Positions 7,354 to 16,234 of a stretch of 63,991 nucleotides of DNA are shown here, piece by piece. Positions within the stretch are counted from its first letter, which is position 1; each line of letters opens with the position of its first letter. Origin of the DNA: UBA967 sp044375555 (lineage in GTDB: Bacteria; Verrucomicrobiota; Verrucomicrobiia; Chthoniobacterales; Terrimicrobiaceae); assembly GCA_044375555.1 (NCBI GenBank), contig JBILML010000016.1, positions 1 through 63,991 on the forward strand, given 5' to 3'. The notes beneath the pieces are model-generated. The model saw nothing but the letters and a program-made list of their open reading frames with translations. It searched no databases and was not told the origin of the DNA. A program made the translations under genes and the position numbers.

Positions 7354-8445
7354 TTACCTAGGAAGGCAATCCTGCGCGCGCTGGCGGAGGGCGTGATCGA
7401 CGAGAACGAGGGCGGTCATCGCCTCAACCATCACCACGGCCCGTGGCAGGACGCAGGGATCGTGACGGCCGCGAGCGGCGAGGGTGGATTCGGAGCCTTC
7501 GACCGTGACGGTTGATTGTGGCTTGGAGATGGTCGCGGTGGGTTTGAAGGCCACGCGGAATGTCAGCGGCTCGCCATTGCTGATGCCGCCTTGAACGCCG
7601 CCGGAGTGGTTGGTTTTTGTGTGGACGCGGCCGTCGCGGATTTCAAAGGGATCATTGTGCTCCGCGCCGGTGAGCAGCGTTCCCGCAAAGCCCGATCCGA
7701 CCTCGAAGCCCTTCGTCGCCGGAAGGCTGAGCATGGCTTTGGCGAGGTCCGCCTCGAGGCGGTCGAAGACAGGTTCGCCAAGGCCGACAGGCATTCCACG
7801 CACGGCGGCATCGATCAATCCGCCGACGCTGTTGCCCTCGCTGCGGATTTTTTTGATGCGGGCGATCATCGCCTCGGCGGCAGTCGGGTCTGGGCAGCGC
7901 ACGGCATTGGATTCGATGGCGTCGAGGGTCACCGAGTTCGCATCGACGCGGGATTCGATGTCGTGGATGCGGGACACCCAAGCGAGAATTTCGATGCCGG
8001 GAAAGAGGGCGCGGAGGATTTTTTTCGCAACGGCCGCAGCCGCCACGCGGCCAATCGTCTCGCGTGCGGAGGAGCGCCCACCGCCCTCCCAGTTGCGAAC
8101 CCCGTATTTCGACTGGTAGGTGAAATCGGCGTGCGACGGGCGGAAATGGGTTTCCATTTCCGTGTAGGCTTCGGGGCGGGCGTCGGTGTTCGGCACCATG
8201 ATCGAGATCGGCGTGCCGAGCGTGACCCCGCGAAAAACGCCGGAGAGGATTTTGCAGGTATCCGCCTCCTTGCGTGGCGTGACGATATCGCTCTGCCCCG
8301 GACGGCGCCGGTCGAGATCAGGCTGAATATCCTCCTCGGAGAGTGGTAGTCGCGGCGGGCAGCCATCAATGACAACGCCCACGCCCCCGCCATGCGATTC
8401 CCCCCAAGTCGAAATACGAAAAAGAGTCCCAAAAGTGCTGGCCAT
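7354..8445 (-). CDS. aroC: Chorismate synthase
   Basis: 363 residues, normal length. It converts 5-enolpyruvylshikimate-3-phosphate to chorismate using reduced FMN, the last shikimate-pathway step. Signature 1 is the GESHGGGVGVVIDG segment near residue 14; the middle has RETIGRVAAAAVA, then GGVQGGISNGEP, and RHDPCVLPRAVVMVEAM at the C-terminus. It appears to be first in a leftward group with the CvpA-like gene, gatB and the TVP38-like gene. The 100-bp AT-rich intergenic region upstream is shared with the divergent acetyltransferase. Confidence 0.96.
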   Translation of the reverse strand: MASTFGTLFRISTWGESHGGGVGVVIDGCPPRLPLSEEDIQPDLDRRRPGQSDIVTPRKEADTCKILSGVFRGVTLGTPISIMVPNTDARPEAYTEMETHFRPSHADFTYQSKYGVRNWEGGGRSSARETIGRVAAAAVAKKILRALFPGIEILAWVSRIHDIESRVDANSVTLDAIESNAVRCPDPTAAEAMIARIKKIRSEGNSVGGLIDAAVRGMPVGLGEPVFDRLEADLAKAMLSLPATKGFEVGSGFAGTLLTGAEHNDPFEIRDGRVHTKTNHSGGVQGGISNGEPLTFRVAFKPTATISKPQSTVTVEGSESTLAARGRHDPCVLPRAVVMVEAMTALVLVDHALRQRAQDCLPR

Positions 8446-8491
8446 GTGAATTGAAAAAAACAGAACCCGCCGAGGGGATCACGCCAATAAT

Positions 8492-8520
8492 TTGGGGTCT
8501 TGGATTCATAGGATTATAAT
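8492..8520 (+). promoter_or_regulatory. Putative promoter for the acetyltransferase gene
   Basis: TTGGGG (8492-8497), a 17-bp spacer and a perfect TATAAT (8515-8520) lie in an AT-rich divergent region between aroC and the acetyltransferase. A second TATAAT at 8541-8546 has no good -35 partner. The call is based on pattern alone. Confidence 0.45.
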
Positions 8521-8561
8521 TTTGATTTTTTAGGTAAGCTTATAATCTGGGAATGGTAATT

Positions 8562-9116
8562 ATGACTCGCATCCGCCTTGATCACTTCGACGCCTCCCGC
8601 AATCTTGACCGCGGGCGTCCAGTGTTTGTTGAGGGGCTGTGGTATGCCTGCAAAATGGTGGTTTTCCTCTCTGCGATTCCTTGGCCGTCAGCACTAAAAC
8701 GCGGATTGCTGAGAGTCTTCGGCGCAAAGATTGGCGAGGGCGTGGTCATCAAGCCTCGAGTGAATATCCACCTGCCTTGGAGGCTCGAGGTTGGAAGTCA
8801 CTCTTGGATTGGCGAGGAGGTTTTCATCTTGAATTTTGCCCCCGTCCGGATTGGGGCCCATGCGTGCGTTTCTCAGCGTGCGTTTCTTTGCACCGGCAAC
8901 CATGATTTTCGCGACCCGGAGTTTGCGTTTCGCAGCGGGCCGATTGAAATCGGCGATGGAGCTTGGATTGGTGCGGCGGTTTTCGTCGCGCCCGGGGTCG
9001 ATATCGGCGACGAGGCGGTTGTGTCAGCGGGCTCTGTGGTTTGTAAACACCTGCCTGCCGCTATGATTTGTTCTGGAAATCCTGCCCTGCCCAAGGGTGC
9101 TAGATGGAAAGAATAA
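8562..9116 (+). CDS. WcaF-like hexapeptide-repeat acetyltransferase
   Basis: 184 residues from ATG 8562, chosen because GGGA (8549-8552) is well spaced from it; an ATG at 8553 gives three more residues but sits right against that GGGA. A left-handed beta-helix is evident from the repeating IG/VG turns (IGEGVVIKP, VGSHSWIGEE, IGAHACVS, IGDGAWIGAAVFVAPGVDIGDEAVVSAGS). GNHDF holds the likely catalytic His. The order of elements resembles WcaF, which O-acetylates exopolysaccharide precursors. The acceptor is unknown. It stands alone next to tRNA-His. Confidence 0.82.
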   Translation: MTRIRLDHFDASRNLDRGRPVFVEGLWYACKMVVFLSAIPWPSALKRGLLRVFGAKIGEGVVIKPRVNIHLPWRLEVGSHSWIGEEVFILNFAPVRIGAHACVSQRAFLCTGNHDFRDPEFAFRSGPIEIGDGAWIGAAVFVAPGVDIGDEAVVSAGSVVCKHLPAAMICSGNPALPKGARWKE

Positions 9117-9141
9117 CATTTTACCTGAGAGGGATTTAAGG

Positions 9142-9217
9142 TGGGGTGATCGACGGGACTCGAACCCGCAACAGCCAGGACCACAACCTGGAGCTCTGCC
9201 ATTGAGCTACGACCACC
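9142..9217 (-). tRNA. tRNA-His (anticodon GTG), CCA encoded
   Basis: On the minus strand the sequence folds as a full cloverleaf. The acceptor arm starts GGTGGTC and pairs with GATCACC; the extra G at -1 faces C73, which is diagnostic for tRNA-His. The D arm is GCTCAATGGCAGAGC, the anticodon loop TTGTGGT contains GTG on a CCAGG/CCTGG stem, and the T arm has GGTTCGAGTCCC. The genomic CCA follows at 9142-9144. It lies 36 bp downstream of the DUF3108 gene on the same strand. Confidence 0.97.
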
Positions 9218-9253
9218 AACTGAAAGCGCGAAATCCGCGCTTGAGCGATAAAC

Positions 9254-10108
9254 CTATCTCTCCGCGACGGGACTTTTGTCAACGCCGTTCTTCGCGGGCG
9301 GCAAGGCAGGGACCTCGCCGGTTCGCCGGTAATCGACGATCTCGGCGAAAACATAGCCGATGAAAATATCCACCTCGGCGCGGAGGGGAATTCGCTCGCC
9401 ATCGTTCGAAATCCAGATTTTGCCGGATCGAAATTTGGAGTGCGGTTCGAGCGTGTGGTCTTTTTTGTGATTCACTCGTTGGATGTTCAGGTCGAGTTGG
9501 AGCGCCTCGCGCGGACCGTCCTCGAGGTGGATCGTGCGCGGGCCGGCGGATTGGATTTCCACAAAAAATGACGAGCCGCCGGGATAGATCAGCAGTCGCA
9601 CGGTGTCGCCCGGGGCGAGGGGTTGGCTGCGGATGAAGAGGATTCCTGCAAAAAGATCCCTCACGGGCTGGATTTTCAAATCCTTCCATTTCGGCGTTTT
9701 TTTCCCGGCAGGAATGGTCTCGCTGAAAGTGCGCAGCGCGCCGTGAGAACCAGTGACAATGGTCGTGAGTGAGCGGTCGTAATAGGTTTCCACTTGATCG
9801 GATCGGAGCGTGTGCAGGGTCGAGCGATCGACGGTTCCCTGAAAAGTCGCGTCCAACTGGTAGAGCGAACGGGCGAGTCCCTCGGTGCCTCCGCGCGTGT
9901 CGAGGGCGACTTGTGTGCCGTTGTAGGTGATTGCCGTGTGGGCCTGGGCGGCCTCGATTTCAGACCAGCCGATTTTGTATTTGGCGATGAATGGAGCGAA
10001 TTCGGAAAACGGGCCGATCTGGTCGGAAGTGAGGGTTTCCTGCCAAGCCTGCAGGCTGGGAGCGGTGACGATCGCGAGGACCGCCAACAGTCGCAGCCAA
10101 AACTTCAC
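9254..10108 (-). CDS. DUF3108 family secreted protein
   Basis: 284 residues with an N-terminal signal peptide (about 1-21, cleavage near LQAW). The body is beta-rich; the segments GWSEIEAAQA, GTVDRSTLHTLRS and FRSGKIWISNDGERIPLRAEV match the layout of DUF3108 proteins, which are periplasmic or outer-membrane associated and of unknown function. Its ATG overlaps the stop of the batE-like gene (10105-10108), so it belongs to the Bat operon as its last protein gene. That placement suggests an envelope role. Confidence 0.75.
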   Translation of the reverse strand: MKFWLRLLAVLAIVTAPSLQAWQETLTSDQIGPFSEFAPFIAKYKIGWSEIEAAQAHTAITYNGTQVALDTRGGTEGLARSLYQLDATFQGTVDRSTLHTLRSDQVETYYDRSLTTIVTGSHGALRTFSETIPAGKKTPKWKDLKIQPVRDLFAGILFIRSQPLAPGDTVRLLIYPGGSSFFVEIQSAGPRTIHLEDGPREALQLDLNIQRVNHKKDHTLEPHSKFRSGKIWISNDGERIPLRAEVDIFIGYVFAEIVDYRRTGEVPALPPAKNGVDKSPVAER

Positions 10109-10866
10109 GCGGCGGGGATGACTGGCGTTGTTCCCTCCAGCAAAAACCAGCCCCGCTGCCCGCCGGGCAATTCGCCGTGGCCCCAGCGCCCGCGCTTGGA
10201 GAGGATTTTCACCACGCTGCCTTGGCCAAGGCTGGTGATTTTTTGAGAGGGGTCCTCGGAGGGGGTTTTATAAAGCACGGCTCCGGCAGTGGAGAGGATC
10301 ATCGCGTCGCGCGAGTCGGTCTCGCGCGGATCAACGAGCCACAGCACGGCCAGCGCGGCTGCGCCACAGAGGATCAAGACGAGCGAGGAGGAGAGGAGGG
10401 CGCGGCGGGATTTTGCAGCGATCAAGCCGGCCAAAAACAAAAACGCCCCGAGCCAGAATGCGGCGGCGCCGCCGATCGCGAGGTCATCGAGGGGAATCCG
10501 GCTGGTGACAGCGTTGTGCCAATTTCTCGAAGGCGAGGTGAGGCCGAGTTGGGCGTTGGCGTCGCGCAGGGCGGTTTCGGCGGGCGCGAATCGGGGGTCG
10601 AGAATCAGCGTGCGGCGGAAGGCCAGCGCGGCCTCGGCCTCCTTGCCGACCTTCGCGAGGGCTTGGCCGAACTCGAAGTAGGCGGCGGCGGATGGCGGTG
10701 CGGCTTGGAGATGTTTTTCAAAATACGGAATCGCCGATTCGTGCTCGCCATGGGCAACGCGGTTGCGGGCATCGGCGAGAAAATCGGCTCGCGCAAAACC
10801 TCCCGATGCAGCCAAGGCCGCACAGAGGATCAAAAGGAATCGGAGAATCCGGTCGCACATCATCAT
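10105..10866 (-). CDS. BatE-like TPR and SH3-domain membrane protein
   Basis: 253 residues. Three ATG codons (10866, 10863, 10860) lie in a row; the first overlaps the batD stop as ATGA. A signal peptide or first helix (about 6-27) leads to two to three TPR units (about 30-100; AIPYFEKHL, AYFEFGQALAKVGKEAEA). Two membrane helices follow (about 130-155 and 160-180). The C-terminal 60 residues form an SH3-like domain (AVLYKTPSED through GRWGHGELPGGQRGWF). This architecture and position match BatE in aerotolerance-type operons of Bacteroides, where Bat proteins act as a membrane-periplasm complex. Its biochemical role is unknown. Confidence 0.82.
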   Translation of the reverse strand: MMMCDRILRFLLILCAALAASGGFARADFLADARNRVAHGEHESAIPYFEKHLQAAPPSAAAYFEFGQALAKVGKEAEAALAFRRTLILDPRFAPAETALRDANAQLGLTSPSRNWHNAVTSRIPLDDLAIGGAAAFWLGAFLFLAGLIAAKSRRALLSSSLVLILCGAAALAVLWLVDPRETDSRDAMILSTAGAVLYKTPSEDPSQKITSLGQGSVVKILSKRGRWGHGELPGGQRGWFLLEGTTPVIPAA

Positions 10867-12650
10867 GAGGAGATTTTTTTGAGGGCTTCGAGAATCCGTG
10901 AGCGGGTATCGCGCTCGGGGGCAACGGTGGCGCCGAAGGAGTATTTGCACTCCGCGTCGCGGGCTAGAAGGTCCAGCAAGACCTCCTTCGAGTCGTCGTC
11001 CAGATCGAGGCTGTCCAGCTCCGCATCGGCTTCGAGCGGGTGGTCTTCGACATGGAGTAGGGAACGCAGACACTCCGCCGCGCGGGAGAAAAATTCCTTG
11101 TCCGGGCAATCTTTCAATGCGGCAAGAAGGGCTTTGGTTTTGCGGGCCTTTTTGCGGCGAAGGCCACCTTCGGAGCGCGAGATCAAACGGGCCACCACGA
11201 TGATCAAGGTCAGCAACCAAACCAATCCCAGAGCCGCATTCGCCATGAGGAACGCCGGATTGAGAATCGGGAGCGTCCAACTCGAGGTGCCGACGGGCTT
11301 CTGCGGAGCGGGCGAAGCTGCTTTGGCGTCCGCACCAATTTCGGATTTGGAAGCGGCGGATTCGGCGGCGGGGGGAGGTGCTTGAGTCGGCTCGCCCGCC
11401 CGAGCATCGACGGCGAGAGGGGCTTGTGTGAGCGTCTCGTATTTTCCGGTGTCGGGATCGAAATAACTGAAGGTCACGCCCGGTGTCTGGGTTTGGTCGG
11501 TTCGCGCCACGAGCATGAACTCGTAAACTTTCTCTCCGGAAAAATTCACGCCGTCGGCAGGCTGGAATTTCTCGCTCGGCGGATAGGTTCTCCAATTTTC
11601 GTCACCGGTCAGAACCGGCGCGCCCATGGCCTCGAAATTCCCTTGGCCTGTCACCGCCACGCGGAGGGTGACAGGATCGCCGGGGCCGGTCTTTTTGGGA
11701 TTCACCGAGGCCTCCATTTTGAATTTCCCGATCGCGCCGCTGAAATTCTCGGGTCGGCCCTGCTTGGGCAGCGGGGAAACTTCGATTTGGACCGGGCGTG
11801 TTTCGACGGCGACCTGCCGCGCGTTCGTGAACATGCCTGGCGGAACCATCCCGCCGAAATTCCGGAAGAAGTCGTCGAAGCCCGGCGGGACGCTGCCGGG
11901 GAGTTGTAGGCGGGCCTCCAGCGCGGCGGGCGGGATTTCGAGCATTCCCGATTTCGCGGGCGTGATCGAAGTTTGGAACGCGAAAACGACATAGTTGTCG
12001 CCGTTCACAATTTGCTCGCGCTTCGGAACATTGTTGAGCTTTTGGGTGGTGAATCCCTCGCCGGTGAGGTTCGGGCGGTCACCGACTTCGCCGCCGATCG
12101 ATCCTAGAAAATAGTAACGCAACTCCACGGGGATCGGCTCGCCGACCCAGGCTTTTTTCTTGGAAAGAACCAACTCGCCGAAAAATGGAACGGCCTGGCC
12201 TTGCGGCGTCGGCGGGGCGATGCCGGGATCGGTGGCAGGCGGCAGCATGGGTTGGGCGGATGGCATTCCCAGCGCCGAATCGACGACATTGAGACGGAGG
12301 GGATTTGTTTGAATGGTTTTTCCGCCCACCTGCACAGTCACTGGCGGGATGTCGAACTCACCGGTGCGCTCGGCAATGACCGTGTAGGTGAAGGTGAGCG
12401 ACGAGGTGATCTGAAAATTATTCATCTCGAACCGCGTCGAGCGGCCGAAAAGCTGAATCTGCAAGCCGGGGACATTGAGGGTTTCCGGCACATCAGCGGA
12501 ACGGGCGTCACGGACTGTGAGAACGATTTCCACCTGTTGGCCCGGTGAGGTCGTGGGGCTGCTGAGGCCGAGAGTGGCCTCTTGCGCGCGGAGGGTGGCC
12601 GCGAGGGCGAAGGCGAAAAGAAGGGCGAGGGCTGTTCGGAATGAGATCAT
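10863..12650 (-). CDS. batD: BatD family protein
   Basis: 595 residues from ATG 12650. An ATG 30 bases upstream is in frame but would place ten polar residues before the signal peptide MISFRTALALLFAF. BatD landmarks are QVEIVLTV near 40, several Ig-like beta domains, SKKKAWVGEPIPVELRYYF around 160, and a membrane helix near 460-480 followed by a cytoplasmic tail with an acidic helical region (LEADAELDSLDLDDDSKEV). It is thought to be a periplasmic scaffold for the BatA/B vWA proteins. It starts 10 bp after the batB/C stop and ends overlapping the batE start. Confidence 0.85.
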   Translation of the reverse strand: MISFRTALALLFAFALAATLRAQEATLGLSSPTTSPGQQVEIVLTVRDARSADVPETLNVPGLQIQLFGRSTRFEMNNFQITSSLTFTYTVIAERTGEFDIPPVTVQVGGKTIQTNPLRLNVVDSALGMPSAQPMLPPATDPGIAPPTPQGQAVPFFGELVLSKKKAWVGEPIPVELRYYFLGSIGGEVGDRPNLTGEGFTTQKLNNVPKREQIVNGDNYVVFAFQTSITPAKSGMLEIPPAALEARLQLPGSVPPGFDDFFRNFGGMVPPGMFTNARQVAVETRPVQIEVSPLPKQGRPENFSGAIGKFKMEASVNPKKTGPGDPVTLRVAVTGQGNFEAMGAPVLTGDENWRTYPPSEKFQPADGVNFSGEKVYEFMLVARTDQTQTPGVTFSYFDPDTGKYETLTQAPLAVDARAGEPTQAPPPAAESAASKSEIGADAKAASPAPQKPVGTSSWTLPILNPAFLMANAALGLVWLLTLIIVVARLISRSEGGLRRKKARKTKALLAALKDCPDKEFFSRAAECLRSLLHVEDHPLEADAELDSLDLDDDSKEVLLDLLARDAECKYSFGATVAPERDTRSRILEALKKISS

Positions 12651-12660
12651 CGGTGCGGGG

Positions 12661-14697
12661 CTACCAGTCGCGGAGGACATCTTGCGAGGATTGCTGGGTT
12701 TCCATGAGATTCACTTTTTCTTCTTCGCCTCGGAGGGCGTTGAGCAGGGCGCGGGCTTGGCTGGGTGAAATTTGACCCTCCTGCTCCTCCTCGGCCTGGG
12801 CGGGAACGCCCTGCGCGTCGCTGGCCGGAGTCGGGGTGGGTTGGGGTTGTTCGTTAGAGCTCTTGATGTCGCCCTTCTTCTTGTCGCCGGGAGTGGGCGT
12901 GGCCTGGGGTTGCGCCTGAGGTTGTTTCTTCTTTTCGGAATCGGGTTTCTGTTCGGGTTGGCCGGATTGTTCTTTGGGCTTGTCCTTGTTTTTCTGCTCG
13001 TCGTCCTTCGGTTCCTTGCCCTCTTTCTCCTGCTGGTCTTGCTGGCCCTGTTGACCGTCTTGTTCCTTTTGCTGGGAGTCTTTTTTGTCCTGCTCCTCGG
13101 GCTTCTGTTCCTGATTTTGCTGTTGGTCCTGCGGCTGCTGTTGTTGCTGATCCTTCTTTTGCTCGTCCTTCTTTTCCTGGTCTTGCTGTTGTTGCTGGTC
13201 CTGCTTTTGATCCTGTTTCTGCTCTTGCTGCTGCTGTTGTTTCTCGAGGTCCTCGATCAGTTTTTTTACCAGCTCGCGGTTTTCCTTGGCGAAATTGTTG
13301 TCGGGATTGAGCTGTAGGGCTTCGTCGTATTGCTCGATGGCGTTTTTCCAGTTGGTTTTCTTCGCTTCGGGCTCCGCCGCCGCCTCGCCTTTTCGAACGA
13401 GCGTGTTGGCAAGATTGTAGGCGGCGGCTTCGCGAAGCTTCGGATTTGGGGAAAGGAGGGCCTCGGTGAAATGCGTCGCGGATTTTTCGTAGTCACCCGA
13501 TTTGTAGGCGGCCGCGCCGGCGTTGAACTGCAACTCGCGCGAGCCCGGTTGGGCTTGGAGTTTATCCTCAAAAACGGTGGCGGCTTTGCTGAAATCCCCG
13601 CTGTTGAATTCCTCGAGGCCTGACTGCGCCTGGGCATTTGGCAAAAAGGCCAGCAGCACCGCCGAGGTTTTCGCCAAGCGCCAGCGGCGGTCGCCGGGAA
13701 GCAACGAGAGCGCGAGCAGGATGGACGCCACGGCGAGCGGCCATTGGTAGCGTTCGATCGGTTGGCGCGCGTTGAAAACCCCGTTCTCCGAGAGTTCCAT
13801 CGGCACGATGCCCTTCTCAAAAATATCCCGCGCCGCCTCGGGGCCGATCGGAATGAAGAATCCTCCGGTGGTGGCGGCGATTTCGCGCAGTCGCGGCTCG
13901 TCGAGCTTGGATGAGACGGGTTTGCTGCTCGGATTATATTTATCCTCGCGAACAAAATCCGGCCGTCCGTCATCGAGACGGATTGGAATCAAGGAGCCCT
14001 CGGGCGAGCCGATACCAACCGTAAAAATACGAATGCCTTCCTGTGCGGCGCGTTTCGCGGCGGCGATGCCGTCGGCATCCAATTCCTCGCCATCGGTGAG
14101 AACCACCAGCGCGCGGGTATTCCCCTCGGCCTTGCCAAATGCGTCCAGCGCAGCATTGATCGCCTTGGCGATGTTCGTGCCGCCATGTGGAACCAAATCC
14201 GTATCGAGTTCATCGAGGGAATTTGTCACCGCCGAGTAGTCGAGCGTGAGCGGAGCCTGTAGGAAGGCTGAACCGGCGAAGGCGATGAGCCCCACGCGGT
14301 CGCCTTGCATGAGGCGCACGAGGTCTTGGGTGAAAAGTTTGGCGCGGGCGAGGCGGGTGGGGGAGACATCCGTGGCCATCATGCTTCGCGAGGTGTCGAT
14401 GGCGACGATGACATCGCGGCCCTTTTGCTTGGTTTCCTTTTCGATGAATCCGTAACGCGGCTGAGCGAGGGCGAGGGCGGCAAAGACGAGCGCCGTCAGC
14501 ATCAACGCCGCGCGAATGGTGCGGCGCAGCGGGCTGACCGAGCCGGCGAGCTGCTCGCGCAGGCGGGGGGCGACGATTTTGGAAACGAGTTCCCGCCCGC
14601 GCCGGTGCGACCAAAGGAACAGGATGGCCGCCAGCGGGATCGCCGCCAGCAACCAGAACCAGTCAGGCGCGCCGAATGTCAGGGAAGTCGTCTCCAT
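12661..14697 (-). CDS. batB: BatB-BatC fusion: vWA domain, TPR region and Gln/Lys/Glu-rich tail
   Basis: 678 residues. Two membrane helices (about 13-30 and 63-80) precede a von Willebrand A domain with an intact MIDAS: DTSRS at 101-105, the GGTN threonine and LTDGEE. A third helix lies near 320-335. TPR units follow (about 360-470). Residues about 485-650 are extraordinarily rich in Gln, Lys, Glu, Asp and Pro with polyQ runs. In Bacteroides the vWA protein BatB and the TPR protein BatC are usually separate; here both halves share one frame. It overlaps batA by 19 bp. Confidence 0.88.
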   Translation of the reverse strand: METTSLTFGAPDWFWLLAAIPLAAILFLWSHRRGRELVSKIVAPRLREQLAGSVSPLRRTIRAALMLTALVFAALALAQPRYGFIEKETKQKGRDVIVAIDTSRSMMATDVSPTRLARAKLFTQDLVRLMQGDRVGLIAFAGSAFLQAPLTLDYSAVTNSLDELDTDLVPHGGTNIAKAINAALDAFGKAEGNTRALVVLTDGEELDADGIAAAKRAAQEGIRIFTVGIGSPEGSLIPIRLDDGRPDFVREDKYNPSSKPVSSKLDEPRLREIAATTGGFFIPIGPEAARDIFEKGIVPMELSENGVFNARQPIERYQWPLAVASILLALSLLPGDRRWRLAKTSAVLLAFLPNAQAQSGLEEFNSGDFSKAATVFEDKLQAQPGSRELQFNAGAAAYKSGDYEKSATHFTEALLSPNPKLREAAAYNLANTLVRKGEAAAEPEAKKTNWKNAIEQYDEALQLNPDNNFAKENRELVKKLIEDLEKQQQQQEQKQDQKQDQQQQQDQEKKDEQKKDQQQQQPQDQQQNQEQKPEEQDKKDSQQKEQDGQQGQQDQQEKEGKEPKDDEQKNKDKPKEQSGQPEQKPDSEKKKQPQAQPQATPTPGDKKKGDIKSSNEQPQPTPTPASDAQGVPAQAEEEQEGQISPSQARALLNALRGEEEKVNLMETQQSSQDVLRDW

Positions 14698-15695
14698 ACA
14701 GTTTGCGAAAGCAGGATTTCGAGAAGCAGGCAGGCGATGCCGGGGATCAGGACATATTGAAAGAGGTCGCGGTATTGCGCGGTGCGCTCCACCTCGATCT
14801 TCGTCTTCTCCATTTTATCGATCTCGGAAAAAATTTTGCGGAGCGAGTTGGTATCGGTCGCCCGGAAGTATTGGCCATTTGTGATGGTGGCTATTTCGCT
14901 GAGCGTCTTCTCGTCGAATTTCACGAGGACATTTCGATAGATCGTCCGGCCGAAGGCGTTCTGGAGCGGAAACGGCGCCTCGCCCTCGGTGCCGGCTCCG
15001 ATCGTGTAAATGCGAATCCCGAGCGCCTTGGCGGCCTCGGCGGCGGTGAGGGGCTGGACCTTGCCGGCGTTGTTGTCGCCGTCGGTGAGCAGAACGATGA
15101 GCTTGGTTTTCGCTTCCTTGTCCTTGAGGCGGTTGGCGGCGGAAGCGATCGCGGAGCCGATGGCGGTGCCGTCCTCGACCAACCCGATGCGCAACCGCTC
15201 GAGGTTTCGGATGAGCCAGTCGTGGTCGAGCGTGAGGGGACTCACGAGGTAGGGGCGACCGGCGAAGGCGACGATGCCGATGCGGTCGTTCGGGCGCTGG
15301 CGGATGAATTGCTCGGTGACGAGTTTGACCGTGTCGATGCGGTTCGAGCGGCTGTTTCCAATCGTGAAATCCTCGGCGAGCATCGAGCGCGAGACATCGA
15401 TCACGAGCATGATGTCCACGCCGGTGGCCTGAACGCGGGTCGTGACACGGCCGAGCTGTGGGCGGGCGAGGGCGATGATGAACAGCGCGAGGGCGAGGTA
15501 GCTGAGTCCGGCGAGGAACGCCCCGGCGCGGTTGCGTTGGCGGCTGCCGATCTCTGCCAGCATGGAGGTGGTTGAAAAAGTCACCGCCGCCGTGCCGCCG
15601 AATTTGCCTTTCAGCCAGGCTAGAACCGGGATGCCGAGCAGAAGCAGGAGCAGCCAGGGGTGGGCGAAGGAAAATTCGGAGAGCCAGTTCCTCAT
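14679..15695 (-). CDS. batA: BatA vWA-domain membrane protein
   Basis: 338 residues with the usual BatA plan: membrane helices at about 11-28 and 62-77, a von Willebrand A domain (about 93-280) with complete MIDAS (DVSRS at 100-104, DGTAIG, LTDGDN), and a last helix at about 315-330. The domain binds divalent metal and a protein partner. Start overlaps the DUF4381-like stop (15692-15695). Belongs to the MoxR-Bat operon, in which a AAA ATPase is thought to remodel the vWA proteins. Confidence 0.93.
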   Translation of the reverse strand: MRNWLSEFSFAHPWLLLLLLGIPVLAWLKGKFGGTAAVTFSTTSMLAEIGSRQRNRAGAFLAGLSYLALALFIIALARPQLGRVTTRVQATGVDIMLVIDVSRSMLAEDFTIGNSRSNRIDTVKLVTEQFIRQRPNDRIGIVAFAGRPYLVSPLTLDHDWLIRNLERLRIGLVEDGTAIGSAIASAANRLKDKEAKTKLIVLLTDGDNNAGKVQPLTAAEAAKALGIRIYTIGAGTEGEAPFPLQNAFGRTIYRNVLVKFDEKTLSEIATITNGQYFRATDTNSLRKIFSEIDKMEKTKIEVERTAQYRDLFQYVLIPGIACLLLEILLSQTVWRRLP

Positions 15696-16234
15696 TTGGC
15701 GGGCTCCTTGCCGGGAGATTGTGCTTCACCGCGAACGAGGCGGGCCGAGATGTCGAGAAGGTCGAGGAGTTCAGTCTCCGGCGCACCGGAGCGGGCGTAT
15801 TTCAGCAAGTCGGTCTTCGAGAGGAAAACCTCGAGGCCGTCTTTTTCATGGTCTGTGAAAAACGGGCTCTCTCGCAGGGTGTCGAGGAATTCGATCGAGG
15901 TTTGCGTGGAGGCCTCCAATCCATATTCCGCTTGGATGTATCGGCGGAGGGCGTTGGAAACATTGACGCCGAATTTGTAGGGATCGGCCCCGGGGACACC
16001 GGCGCGGAGTTTTTCCAAAGCCTCGAGAGCCTTTTGCCGGTTGGTGAGCGGGGGTGCCTTCCGGGCGAGGAGTTTTTTCACCAACTGGAAAAGCAGGAAA
16101 AGAAGGACGGCCAACACGGCCGCGCCAGCGATCGTCATCCAGAGCGGATACGGCCAATACCAGACCGGCCCGACGATGTCGTGGAGCGGGGCGGGTGTGG
16201 GAGTCGGGGTGGGGCCTTGGTTGAAAGGGTTCAT
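15692..16234 (-). CDS. DUF4381-like membrane protein of the MoxR-Bat operon
   Basis: 180 residues. A Pro/Thr-rich start and the DIVGPVWYWPYP segment precede one membrane helix (about 33-53). The cytoplasmic part is helical, with ALEALEKLRAG and a YIQAEYGLEA region similar to DUF4381 proteins found between DUF58 and BatA genes. ATGA overlaps link it to both neighbours. No enzymatic motif. Probably a structural partner of the Bat complex. Confidence 0.72.
   Translation of the reverse strand: MNPFNQGPTPTPTPAPLHDIVGPVWYWPYPLWMTIAGAAVLAVLLFLLFQLVKKLLARKAPPLTNRQKALEALEKLRAGVPGADPYKFGVNVSNALRRYIQAEYGLEASTQTSIEFLDTLRESPFFTDHEKDGLEVFLSKTDLLKYARSGAPETELLDLLDISARLVRGEAQSPGKEPAK

Noticed and set aside
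12772..13317. Long leucine-rich open frame on the plus strand, looking like a membrane protein
   Set aside because: It is the antisense of the Gln-rich tail of the BatB/C protein; Gln/Lys codons read backwards give Leu/Phe runs.
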